Shown in pieces: positions 10,900-22,800 of a stretch of 64,000 nucleotides of DNA. Position numbers and translations under genes: made by a program. Under the pieces are notes generated by a model that worked only from the letters and a program-made list of their open reading frames with translations, did no database searches and had not been told where the DNA came from. How positions within the stretch are numbered: the stretch's first letter is position 1; every line of letters starts with the position of its first letter. Location of the stretch: positions 1,550,001-1,614,000 of the forward strand of contig NW_023600993.1 in NCBI RefSeq assembly GCF_014898055.3, given 5' to 3'. This stretch comes from Talpa occidentalis. Lineage: Eukaryota; Chordata; Mammalia; Eulipotyphla; Talpidae.

Positions 10900-13800
10900 C
10901 TGTAAGACAGAGCGGCCTTCCTTAGACGCCGGTAGAGAACTTCCGCTTCTTCACGTTTCTCTGCCGTTTCTTTCGCTGTCGTTTTTGCTCTTGGTAAAGG
11001 AAGCGCCGCAGCGTGAGCAGCAAGCGCGACCCTGAGCCGGCGTTTAGCGTGTGCCGCTTCTGAAACCAGCTTGTCTGCCCCGAGTTGTGATTTTGCACCT
11101 GACTTGACTTTAATTCACAAGCCACGCGCGTCCACCATCAGCTCTTAAGCTGGCGTCTCTTCCCCACCTCGGCTATGACGAGACACCTCTGGGGCTCGCT
11201 CGGGAAAGGAGGGGCGGCGTTAAGACCTTCCATGGGGAGGGGCAGAGGGTTTAGTGCTGCTGAGGCCGCACTCCACGTCCCTCTGGGGGGCGGTGGGGGG
11301 GTGACAGCTCAAATCCAGACAACCCAGAGTGCAGCTCCCCACCGGGCCTGCTTCCTCTCAACTCTGCCAGCCTCAGTGCCCCCCACTGGGCTCGTGGCCG
11401 GCACGTGGTCACCCCAGACACCCACATTGCACGCTGTAGAGCGGCCGCCTTGCTGAGTGTCGCGGGCCCTTCCCAGTCCCGCCGCCTGTCCCCAGCTGGT
11501 TCATCCGCTTGTGAGGGCTTCACGGGAGAGAAAACTGAATGTATCCCCAAAATCACCGGCCTGCCTCGGGGGCCTGCGGACTGCCCCCTGCAGCCCCGTG
11601 CAGCTCGGGGCCTGTTTTGGCTATAAAGCCTTTACTGGTGCGGAGCCGCCCTCGCTGGTCTGCAGATGGTGTGGGGGTGTCGTCACGCGACCGCAGGTGC
11701 GCGCGCTGGCTCTTTATAAGGCTGCTGCCCCCCTGGCAGGGCGTGGGGGCTGCGAGGGTCACTGGTCACCCTTGGACCCGCAGGCAGCAGGTCAAGGGGG
11801 CGAGAGGCTGTGTTAGAGGTCAGATGGCTCCATCCAGTCCACCTGCCCCTCAGCGCCATCCTGGCCACGACCCAGCCCATGATGCACCAGGGACCAGCTG
11901 GCTGGGCCTGCAGTGGACCCTGGTGGCTCCCCCGCCCCGGCTGCACAGGCTCTCGCGGGATGGTCCCCAGGCCAGCGAGGACATGGCTGACGGGTGGGTG
12001 AGAACCCAGGCCTGGAGCGCTCTAGGCCCCCAGCTCGGGAAGAAGCCCTGATGCTGCGGAGCACGCAGGCGGGCAGTCGGCCGAGGAGCAGAAGGATGGA
12101 CGTCAGGAGGGGCCCACCACGCGGGAGGGAAGGCCGCAGCCCCGCGCCGACCCCAACCCACATCGCGCGGAGGGCTCAGGCAGCCTCCAGCGTGGCCTCC
12201 CTTACCTCGTACTCGAGGGCCATGAAGAAATCTTTAATGGTATTTTTCGGTGCAGGGACTGGCGGGAACAGCCGGGGCCACAGGTGACACCTGAAGGTGG
12301 TGAAAGAGACGGGGTGAGCGCGCCCCGGCCCTCCAGAGGCTGCTCTGCAGACCCGACCCGGTGCCGTGGGGTGAGGGGTGCTTGCGTGAGCTCAGCCTGG
12401 GCTGCCCACGAACCGGGGGATGGGAGGGCCGGGCTGCGCCGCCAGGCCCTGAGCAGGAGGCTGTGGGGAAGTCCAAGAACACGAAGGTAAAAGGTGTCGC
12501 AGAATCGCGTGGACCGAGGGCATTTTCAAGGAGGGCGGGATGCCAAGGCCCTGGCCGTAGCTACACAGCCGCCCCGGGGCTCCTGGCAAGACAGTCAGGC
12601 AAGACCCCCAAGTGCCCCCCGCCCCGCCAGAGCCCTGGTCCAGTGGGCCCCTGGCCGGACGTCAGAAGTCCCCTCTCAGCCCCAGGGTGCGCCCGGGGTG
12701 GGGACTTACAGCCTGCAGGCCAGGGAGAGCAGCAGCAGCCCGAGGCAGGCGGTGGCCATCAGCACAGTGAGGAGCCACCCAGTCCACGGCCTCCACTCGT
12801 CAGTCCCTGGGGAGAAAAGGGAGTCAGGGGAGTCGGCAGAGACCTGCCGGCCAGGCGCGGAGGCCGGGCTGGGGCGTGGGCTCAGGCGACGCTGCGCTTG
12901 GGGCTCGTCCTTCCCAGCCTTCGGTTCCCGGGGTGGGGGCACCCTCAGTCTCGCAGCTGATGTGCAGAAAACGCAGGACTCAGCACCCCTGGGAGGCACG
13001 GGCGGGGTGGGGGTGCGTGACGTGGGGGCCAGGCCTCTTGGCGGTGGGTGAGGGTGTCGGGTGGAGAAGCTGCACGTCAGCCCTGCTTGCGGGCCCGCCG
13101 CGCTGCAGCGAGTCGGCCTGGAGGGGAGCGCGGACGTGCGAGGTCGGAGGACAGAGTTCAGAGTGCGGCGCGGACGCCGCTGGACGCGCTTTCTGGTCTG
13201 AGTTCCCTCAGAACCTCCCTGACCGCGGCCCCACCGCAGGGAAGAGGAGGGGGACGCCAGCGTCAGGCCGCGCCAGTGCTGCCCACAGGCCGCCCCCCGA
13301 GGGCCGTGCGGCTTCCACCTGCCGGGGGCGGATTCCCGCGCGCTGGGAGTGAAATGCCGTCCTGGACGCCGGTGGTGTGGACGGTCACGCGCTGGCAGGC
13401 CGCGTGGTGCCCTCCAGAGAGCCCAGTCGGCCTGCGAGTGCCCCCGGCTGTGGCCGAGGCCCCAGCCCTTCCTCCCTCGCCACGTAGCAACTGTCGGTGC
13501 CGGGGCCTCCTGCCTGTGGCGCCCGCCCGCCCGGGCCCAAGGGCTTAAGGCGGAGAGGCGCGTCCAGGTGGGGGCGGCTCTGCTGGGTGGCGGCACCCGG
13601 GAAGCCGCCCCACTCCCAGTCTGTGCCGCTGGTTTCTCCCGCAAGAGAAGGGGCTGTGCGGGCCCAAAGTCCTCGCGCGTCCTTGGGCTTCCCAGCCCCC
13701 CTCTGCTCCCCGAGGCGCCTTCCCGCTGGCCTCATCCCTCCCGTGAGACTCACCCCGCGCACACGCTCTCGGGAGCCCAGCGAGCTCGCCCAGAGCCCTG

Positions 13801-16800
13801 CGCCGCCCCGGCGGGCCTGGAGCGGGGTGCGGGCAGGAGGCACCCGTGCGCGAGGTCAGGCCGACGGGTGACGCTCTGGGTTTGCAGAGGGCACGAGCGT
13901 GTCTAAGCGTTACCAGGGTCAGCGCCGGCGGGGGGCTTGTGTCGCCGCCTGATAGCAGCGCCGTTGGCTCCGGCCCGTGGCAGCGTCTTCGGTTAAACCA
14001 CTCGGGCGCCCACGTCCGCGCCCCGGGCCTGGCGGGCGCTCCCCGGGTCGGCAGCGTCAGAGATTGATTTCGTTGGAAGCGAGGTGCCAGTGCTGGCCGG
14101 GGGCTGCCTGCAGGGCGCGGGCAAATGGGGGGGTGCCGGCCAGGCTTCTGCAGTGTCGGGGTTTTGAAACCTCCTCCCCGTAGTCCATTGTGAAGGGAGC
14201 TGCTCGCCCCTCCCAAGCCCCCCGCGCCGGCCTCAGAAGGCACAGTGGCCGGTGGCCTTCACGCCCGGAAAAGCCTTCACATCCCCGCCCACAGGGGCGC
14301 CAGGCGGCCCCCGCTGCTCGGGTTTACTGCCAAAAACCGAGTCCACCCTGCAAAGACCAGAACCGGAGAAGCGTCTGCTTGGACCCCCCCGCGGGCAGCA
14401 CCGGGGACCGCCCGAAGTGTGTGGCCTCCGGGTCAGGGTGGAGAGTGGGCGCCGGGAGAGCTGCGTGGATGGCACCCGGGCCTGGCCTCGGAGACTGTCC
14501 TCAGAACCAGCACCTCCAGGTCCCTGGGAGAAGGTTCCTCCTGCCGTCAAGGCAGACACCACAGGCCGCTGAGACGTTAGAGGCGCCGCTGCTTGGTGGT
14601 TCAGGGATGATTCTCGAAAAGGAAGCACCCGAGCTGTCCTTGGACAGAGCAGCCCTGGCGGCCCCGAGGCCCGCAGCCAGGTGTCTCGGCTCCCCTCACT
14701 TTTGCCATCTCAGCCATCCGACCAGAGCACAGGCCGCGTCATGGAGCGGGGACCGGGGAGGGAGGGGGGGGGGGCGCTGCGGGGGTGGAAGGGCCGTGGA
14801 GAAGCCAGAATCCCAGGCCCTGACCCTCACGGGCACCCGGCTGCCCCCCGCTGCCTCGGAGCAGCCCTCGCCTCCCACGACGAGGGGTTCAGACTGGCGG
14901 CTCCTCGATGGGCTCTGCCGTGGGGCCCCCCTGCTGCCTGCTGCCCGTTTCAAGGGAAAAGGGCTAATGAGTCGAGGGGGACCCCCATGAAGCCGCGCTA
15001 CTCGGCGTCCTCGCACCCCGCAGTAGGATTTTGGGAGAAGCCCTGGCTGGGGCCGGGGCAGGGGCGGGGGGGAGGGTCGTCTCCTGGGCCCCCTTGTGGG
15101 AGGCGAGGCTGGGAGGTCCTGGTGAAGGCGCAGCAGGGGCAGGAGCAGGCAGGGGTAGGAGCAAGCGCGTGTGGCTGAGCGTGCCCGGCCGGCTTCACCC
15201 GCTTAGGGGGCCGCAGGGCGGGGCAGCCGAGGCCGCCGCGGTGGACAAGCGCCTGAGCGACCCAGCCGGGGCAGAGGCTGAGGCTTGTAGCTGTTTGGGG
15301 GACCGGCAACAGGCGAGCTGGAATGTGGAGAGTGGACGCGTCCCTGCTGGGGTGTGCGCACGCACTGCCTGCGGGGTTCACGGGGAGAAGGGGCAGTGCC
15401 GTCCCCATGTGAGGAAGGACGCATGAGCCCCAGGCCCCAGAACTCCTTGTCCTCTCAGGGCTGCTGGGCCCTTCTTGCCAACCTGCTGAAGCAGCTGAGA
15501 CTGCGGGGGCCTCCCCCAGGTTGCCTGGGGGCTTGGGGAAGCCCCACCTGTGCCTGCCACAAGGCCATGTTGAGCATGTCCTCCGCGCGCTGCTGCGGCT
15601 GTGAGCAGGGCCCGGCTGAGGGGCAGAGGCCAAGTCTGGGCCCTGTGTGTGCACAGTGGGCACTCGGGCCATGGTGGTTGTGATGGCCGTTAGACCCTGG
15701 GTGGGCGCTAAGGCTCAGCTCACCCCCTGCATCCCCAGACCCCAGGACGAGCCTCCTCCCAGTGCAGCCAGAGCCGAGAGCAGAAGCTCGGCCCTGCAGG
15801 GAATGATCACCCCAACACTCCACACCTGGCAAAGGCTGAGGCCGGTGCCGGAAGCCCTCTGGCCCAGCAGCCTGCAGCGGTCCTGGAGGCCCCTTCACAG
15901 CCCCAGGACATGGTGCCCCAGGACGTGGTACGAGAGGGTGAAAGGATGTTGTGGGGAAGAATCGGGGTGCAGGCTGGAGGCATGGGGTGCAAGGATTCAC
16001 CAGAGAGAGAGTAGCAGACAGAAAAGGCAGGTTTATTGAAAACCTAGCAGAGAACCAGCAGGCGAGATGGGGGTTCGCTGTGCAGAGCGAGGGACCTGAG
16101 GCCATTCTCATGGTGACTGACCCTGGCTGTGTCCTGAGGAAAGAGCCGGTCATCAGCGCAGCGGTCAGCCCAGCCCAGCTCTCTGGACTGTTGTCACGAA
16201 CCCCTGCGGACGCTTGACTCTCTGAACCCCCAAACTCACGGGGAGCTGCCGCGGGCAGGGAGGCCAGGCCGGGGCTTACTGGAGGAGAAGCCGCAAGGTG
16301 GCCGCTCCCCCGTGGCCTTGACCGAAGGCCCGAGCCCCAGCCCTGAGTGGATGGGGACTTCGCGGCTCCCCGCAGCCGCACACGCCCATCTCCAGCGGAA
16401 GGAATCTGCGGAAGATGCATCGAAGTGGGCCCAGCCCTCACCCCTCTCGCGGCCTTCACCGCTGGTCACTGTGGCCGGGACCCACAGCGATAAGGGCCAG
16501 AGGCCTGGCCACCCAGGACCCCCACTGTCCACACCGGCGCCAACCCCTGTGGTGACTCCCAGCACCTGGAGGGGAGTGAGGAGAGAGGGGCGCCCCAGAA
16601 AAGCCCTCCAAGCCCGGAGCAGGAAGCCAAGGTTTTGGTAAACAAGAGATAGCGAAGATAAGGAGGACCAGGAGACTCCGGAAGTGGAGGAAGCAACAAA
16701 GCGGAAGTTAGCCCCGAAGATAAGAGAGAAGCCAGGCAGGGTGGCTGATGGGGCGCTGATAAAGTGAAACTGCTCTTCCTCCCAAAATAAAAGTGCTCCA

Positions 16801-19800
16801 GCAGTGCTGGCTGGACAGTGGCGCCCCCAGGCCGCCTCCTCTCCTCCCCCACCTGCTGTCCCAAGTCTCTCTTTGTCCATAAACTTGAGCGATAAGGGGT
16901 CAGTTAAACCCCAGCTCTGCTCATTGACTCACGCTACCGATGAGAGAACATCACCCCCCAATAACCCCTTCGTGGCTGGTTGACAACCTCTGAGCACTCG
17001 TGTCGCTGGGCTCTGCCTCCTGCTCTGGAAGGGGCTGGGCTTCCTGGCACCCAAGAAGGGGGTGGGCTAGGGGCGGGAGGGGGGCCAGAGGAAACCCAGG
17101 CCTGGAGAGCCCCTGAGCATCCAGGCCCCTCAGGGGCGCGGAGGGCGCCTTTCGTGGTTCTCAGTCACCATTTAATAGAGGTCGGTGTTGATTCAGTTCA
17201 GCAATGACCCCCCACGGGTGAGCGGTGACAGGGACCAGCTCATCTGCCGGGAAGGGCGGCAGTGGATGAAGGGGTGCTGGCAGCGGGGTTCCCGGGGGCA
17301 TGGCAGCGAGCCTAGACGTTGGACGCTGCTATTTAGGAACTAGCAGGGGGAAGCGCACTGTGAATGCGGAGGGAAGCTAAGTTAGGAGCCAGCGCATCAG
17401 CAGGGAAGCCGTCCCGCTCAGCACGGCCATGGTGGGGGGGGACTGGGCTCAGCACCCACATTTCCCAGGGGGCAGACCCAGCTGCACAGCCAAGCCAGGC
17501 CCCGGGAGACCCTGACGCCCAACAAACTCTTATGCTGAAGACCCAGGGGTCGATCAGATTTGGGGCGCCCTGACGCTTATTCAATTCTGGAATTTTCATT
17601 AAGTAACAGAAGCATGAATTAAAAATCAGATGTGGGGAGTCACAGGGGTGGGGACAGACAGCAGCTGCCAGGCGCTGGGACCGGGGAGTGGGGAAGGGGT
17701 GGCTGACAAAGGCCGGCGGGTGCCCGGGCAGGGACAGGCCCCCACGCGCAACAGAGCCCTCAGAACGGCGCCCGCCTCACACGACCCCAGCCGCACGGAC
17801 AAAGCCCAGCAGAGGTCGGAGGTCGGGCCCACTTACTCCAGCCTTGGGTTGTCCTAAGCCCCAGATCTGGAAGGTTGGCCTCAGGGGGCCTGGGCGCGGC
17901 TACCACCGCTCAGGACTTACAGCCTCCCCGTCAAGACAGGGTTTAAAAGACAGACTAGAAGCCGAATCAGATCATCAGGGGCAAATCAGGTGGCAGGGCC
18001 GGGCAGGTTCCCGGGGGCGATGACTCCCCTGGGGCCACAGGCACAGGCCTGACCGCCCGGCCCGAGCCCGCGCCTGCACGAAGTGGACAGATGCTCACCC
18101 GCGTAGACAGTCCGGCTCCACTCCCCCCAGGAGCCCTGGGGTCTGCACCGCGCGCTCACCGCCGCCCGGACTCGGATGGCGTGCCGGGAAGCCCCGTCCG
18201 TGATCCCGACGAACGTGGTGTTTTGCATTTTCTCCGTCTAAATGGGGGGAAAGCGCCGTCAGGGTCTCCGCACGCGTCACCTGACCCCAAGGATCGGGCT
18301 CGTCAGTGCTGAGGCGGAGGCTCAGGCCCAGGGAGGTCAGCTGGGTGCCGAGGAGTGTCCCTGGCCCCTGCTCCACCGCCCGCCCGCGCTGCCACTCCAT
18401 GCCCAGCTTTGAGGAGCTGCTTCCCGCTTCCACAGCGGCTGCGCTGGTCTCTCTAATGAGGCTGTAGCTCCCGGGCGTTATTTTCTTTTTCTTTGATGCG
18501 TGGGAGGGTGAGAGGATTCACCAGAGACAGAGCGGGGAGCAGAACAGACAGACTGATGAAACACACTGCTGAGGGGAGCAGCGGGGAGACAGGAGGGGTC
18601 TGCCGCGCCATGTGGGACCCTCGCTGGCCAGCCGGGATTGATCTGGTGCTGCAGAGGCTGCAGGCAGCTTCGCAGCCCAGCGCTCAACCACTGCGCCACC
18701 AGGGAGGCCCTCCTGGGGGTTATTTTCAAGGGCAGATATGTCCTTTCAAGAGGAAAGGTCGTGAAGGCGTGGTTTGTTGCCACAGAACCCAGGCGGGTGC
18801 CTTTGGCTTCGGCCTCAGGAAATGTAACCAGAACAGCCCCTGACGGCCATTTTTAAATAGGTCTAAGGAACAGAGCAGGCCGGGGGAGGCCTGAGGTGTC
18901 ACCTGGAGGTAGTCCTTCCTCTCATTGTGGATCCTCACTTCATAGTCAAAGCAATGCGTGGGGAAGGCGGAGACGGGCTTCTCCCAGTGGACGGACAGGC
19001 AGCTTCCTTCCGCAGTGGCCGTGACGTTCCCCGGGGGGTTGACTCGATCTAGGCCAAAGGGGGCGGGTCAGGGTGGGCTGGCTGCCCGCTCCCTGCACGG
19101 CCCTGGCATCCCTAGGCAGGACGGAGTCCGGAATCTCCAAGCCCAGACAGCAGCAGCTCAGGCCTGAACCTGCGTGTGGCCCCGGAGAGGGGTCCCCTGG
19201 CAAGCCCGGGATCCCTGCACCAGCTGGCCCGGAGAGGCCGAGTGCCACCGCCCACCAGCCTCATGGACTCACAAGCTGACCCAGCCTGGGCTGACCAGAT
19301 CTTGGAGAGGAACTGCCCGGAGCCCCCACCCGCCCCGGCCCTGGGTCACCCACGCGCCCTCCCTGGCCTTGGGTTTTTGGTTTGTGTTGTTTTCGGCACC
19401 TGTTTGGCTTTGGGGGGTAGAGCGGGGAGCTCTGGCTTTCTCTTGTCTAAAGGGACTAGATTAGGCTCATTTATCTTTCCTCTCCGCTCCGGAGTCTGCC
19501 CCAGGCCCCACTTGGGCTACTGTCCCCGACAAGACCCTCGGTGGTGCTGAGCTGAGAAACCTGGCCTGTGGTTTGGGCCTGGAGCAGCCCAGCTCAGCTT
19601 CAGGTTGGGCCTCACCGATGGCAGGAAGGGCAAAGAGCTGGTCCAGGGGCCGGATGGCCGCCCGCCGGCTGGAGCCGTTCACGCGCACGGCCAGCCACTC
19701 CAGGCCCTTGCTGCTGATGAAGGTGCTGGGGACACGGCAGGCCACGTGCCTCCCCAGCGCGTCCACGCCGTACTCCTGGCAGGCCTCGGTCCTCGCACCG

Positions 19801-22800
19801 TACCTGCGGGGTGATGGGGAGTGTGGTGGGCACACGGGGGGGGGGGGGGGGGGGGGGGGGGCGTGGCGGGCGTGGCAGCCCGGGAAGCGGCCCCTGCGGA
19901 CTGACCTGTAGTAGAGGAAGTACTGGCCGTCCTCAGGGGCGGCCTCACCCAGCAGCCAGGAGCAGCAGAGGGAAACCAGGTACCGCCTTGGCGGGTCCTC
20001 GCTGGCCCAGGTGTGGGTGGTGCAGGTTAAGTTCAGCACCGAGGTCCCGGGTGACCCTAGACGGGACATGAGAAGGACCGGCGCTGCCGTGGCCGCCTGT
20101 GGACCGGGCTTCCCGCAGGATGGCGGGACGGGGCCTCGTGTCCTCCCGTCGAGTCTCGGAGACCAGTGACGAGCCAGCTGGCTGCCGCTGAAGCCCCGTA
20201 GGCTAAGCCCTAGTTCCTGGCCCTGAGGGACTTGCCAGCTTTGGGGGGCGTGAGTGGTCACCGAGAGGAGCACGTGTGCTGTCCTCACACCCGAGTCCGC
20301 ACCCCGCTGTCAGGAGGCCGAGTTCCTGAGTCATTGGCTGTGACCCTTCCACCCCTTACCCGCCTGCTGTTTTCCCACCTGTCAGCGCCCTGGGGGGGGC
20401 GGCAGAACCCAGGTCTGTTGGGCTGAGGTCAGGCGGCTCCGCACTGCTGGCCAGATGGCACACCCACGTGCTGCGCAGAGCCCCGCCGCCCCGCCCCAGC
20501 CCTGTCCCGGGCCACCGGCCTGCATTAGGCGCATGGAGGCAGCAGTGGGGACTTTTGCACTGGTGCCAGCCTGAGCTGAGTGCTGGAGGGCAGCTCGCTG
20601 CGCGGATGCCTCCAAGGGCCCCATGGGTGCGCCCAGGTGTGAGACAGACAGACAGACAGACACATACATGAGTGGGTCAGCCTGTGGCTGGAGCCGTGTC
20701 CGCCCTGAGTTTCTCTCTGCCTGTGGGGCCAGCCCCTCGGCCCAGCTGAAGCCTCGGGCCTGCGCAGATTTGCCCCCGTGTGGCGCACTTGGGGACTGTG
20801 GTCCGTGGGAGAGTCCCCTGGGCCCAGCCTGGCCAGGCCACTCACACGCCCCAGGGCTGGGGCCGCTACCATGTGTGCGCGCACGCTCATGTGCAGTGAG
20901 TAACAACAGGAGTCCCTGGTTCTACGTCTGGCACCCCAGCTGTGCCCTGGGCAGCATGGCCCGCGGCCCCTCTCCTGGCCTGTCCGCCTGTCCGGTCTCG
21001 TGGCTTCCAGGAACCGTCAGCGCAGTTTTCTTCAGATCGGGTGTGAGGAGCCATGGACGTGGGACCCTGTGCTCGCCGGCAGGAGGGCCCTGGGTGAGGG
21101 CTGGACCCTCTTGTGGACGCCGCGGACGGGCGCTGCCGCGGGCCGACGGGTGGGGTGGCTGGGTGCTTGCATTTGGGAAAGACACACGGGCGGTGTGTGC
21201 AGAGGGGGTGACGGCCGGCGTGAGTCCTGGGGCGGGAGGATGTCCTTCCTTCCCTGGGGGTAGCAGAAAGGAGCCCTGGAAGGGCTGGGGCCTGGCCGGG
21301 CTCGGAGGTGAGCAGGACTCAGACAGCCAGGCCGGGGGAGCCAGGGCCCGGGCGGCATCAGCTGGGTGCGCCGGGGGTCCCGGTCAGCGCCTCCCGCAAG
21401 GAGGGGAGTTTCGCGTAGGGTGTGGTGGCAGGTGTCTTAGGACCCAGTGTGGCCTCTTCACCCATCCGATCGGCCCAGATTTTAAGGCTTGTAGGAGCCT
21501 GAAGCCTGCGGCTGTGCCGGCAGGGCCTGGATCCGGTCAGCGGGAGGCGCGGGCCCTGGGGCAGGATGCTGATGGCCAGAAACAGTGGCGACCGTGGACA
21601 GGGAAGGGAGCTGCGGGTCTCACACTAGCTGCCACCGGGGCGCTCGGGGCCTGCCTCACCTGGTGGGGCATCCAGCGCGGCGGACACCCAGGGGCTGGCA
21701 GGGCGGTCGGGGCCCCCGGCCAACAGGATGGTCCTCACGCTGGCGGAGAGGCCCTGGTGGAGGGTGATGGCGCGCCTGCTCTGCGTTTTTGGGGTTTCAT
21801 ACTGGAAAGAAAACCCACAAGTCGTGATACACAGAAGGGGAATCACCTGCCGAGATCCGCTTTAACCCGAGTCATTTCTTCCACTTCTTAAACGGCCCAC
21901 AAATAAATGCAATGAGGTGGTTTTGCTAGAAAAAAACGAAACACCTGGTTTCAGGGGTGCCTGCTCACCCCCAACACACGTCGTCCACATGAACCTTCAC
22001 GGCTTTTTACACACCCAGTGAGGGGCTCAAAATGGACACCTGCGTGATCACCCCATTCTCGGGTCTGAGCTTGCTCTTGGGCCCTTGTGATTACACCAGG
22101 GACTCCTCCGCTGCGCCTGGACACGTTGTCCTCGCGGACAATATCGGAAGCAAGACTCAGATTCCACCTGACCCCACCTCCAGTGCCACCTCCTCCGCAG
22201 AGGTCACCTCTCACAGAAAATGCTCTAGACATCCATGGGGAGCGAAAAATAGTCGCTGCACTTCTCTCTCTAACAGGGCCGCGCCCTGGTGTGCCGGCAG
22301 CCGCGCCCGGAGGTCAGGGCACTGGGCCAAGGTCGCACAGGCGGGACCTGATGGCAGGGCCTGGGCGGCACCTGTGTGATGGGCAGTGCCCTCCCCGCCT
22401 CGCTCAGCTGCTCCAGCACCTCACACACTCTGCCTCGGGCCTTGGAACCCCTTCTCAAGTGGAAGAGCTGACGGGTGCAGTGTCCCGTGCTGCTGGCTCC
22501 ACAGACCGCGCTCCTACTTCAGCTCCCAAGGTGAGCTCGGCAGAGGCGCTGCCTCCAGGGAGCACGGAGCGCCCCCCAGCACGCCCCCTGATCAGGAAGA
22601 TGCTGCTAATTTAAGATGCGCCCCCGCAGGCGCCAGGCACTCACGTCGACTTCCTCTGGAGCGTGGATCTTCACCTGGTAGCCCAGCGCGGCAGAGCCCA
22701 GCTCCTGAGCGGGGTTGGCTTCCCAGCGCAGGAGCACTTGTGCCAAGCCAGCGACCCCCACGGTGAAGTTGACCGGCGGCAGAAGCGAAACTGTGGAGGA

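Noticed and set aside
10922..11125. Short minus-strand frame ending in a Lys/Arg-rich tail next to the last IL5RA exon
   Set aside because: It lies in the intron right before the last exon; the basic tail comes from a purine-rich run. It resembles no known protein.
16784..16960. Plus-strand AATAAA with downstream T-rich sequence as a second LTR or gene end
   Set aside because: No paired LTR features, target-site duplication or upstream exon could be shown.
20623..21891. 422-codon plus-strand open frame
   Set aside because: It runs antisense over IL5RA coding exon 3 and an intron and shows no domain; explained by GC content.
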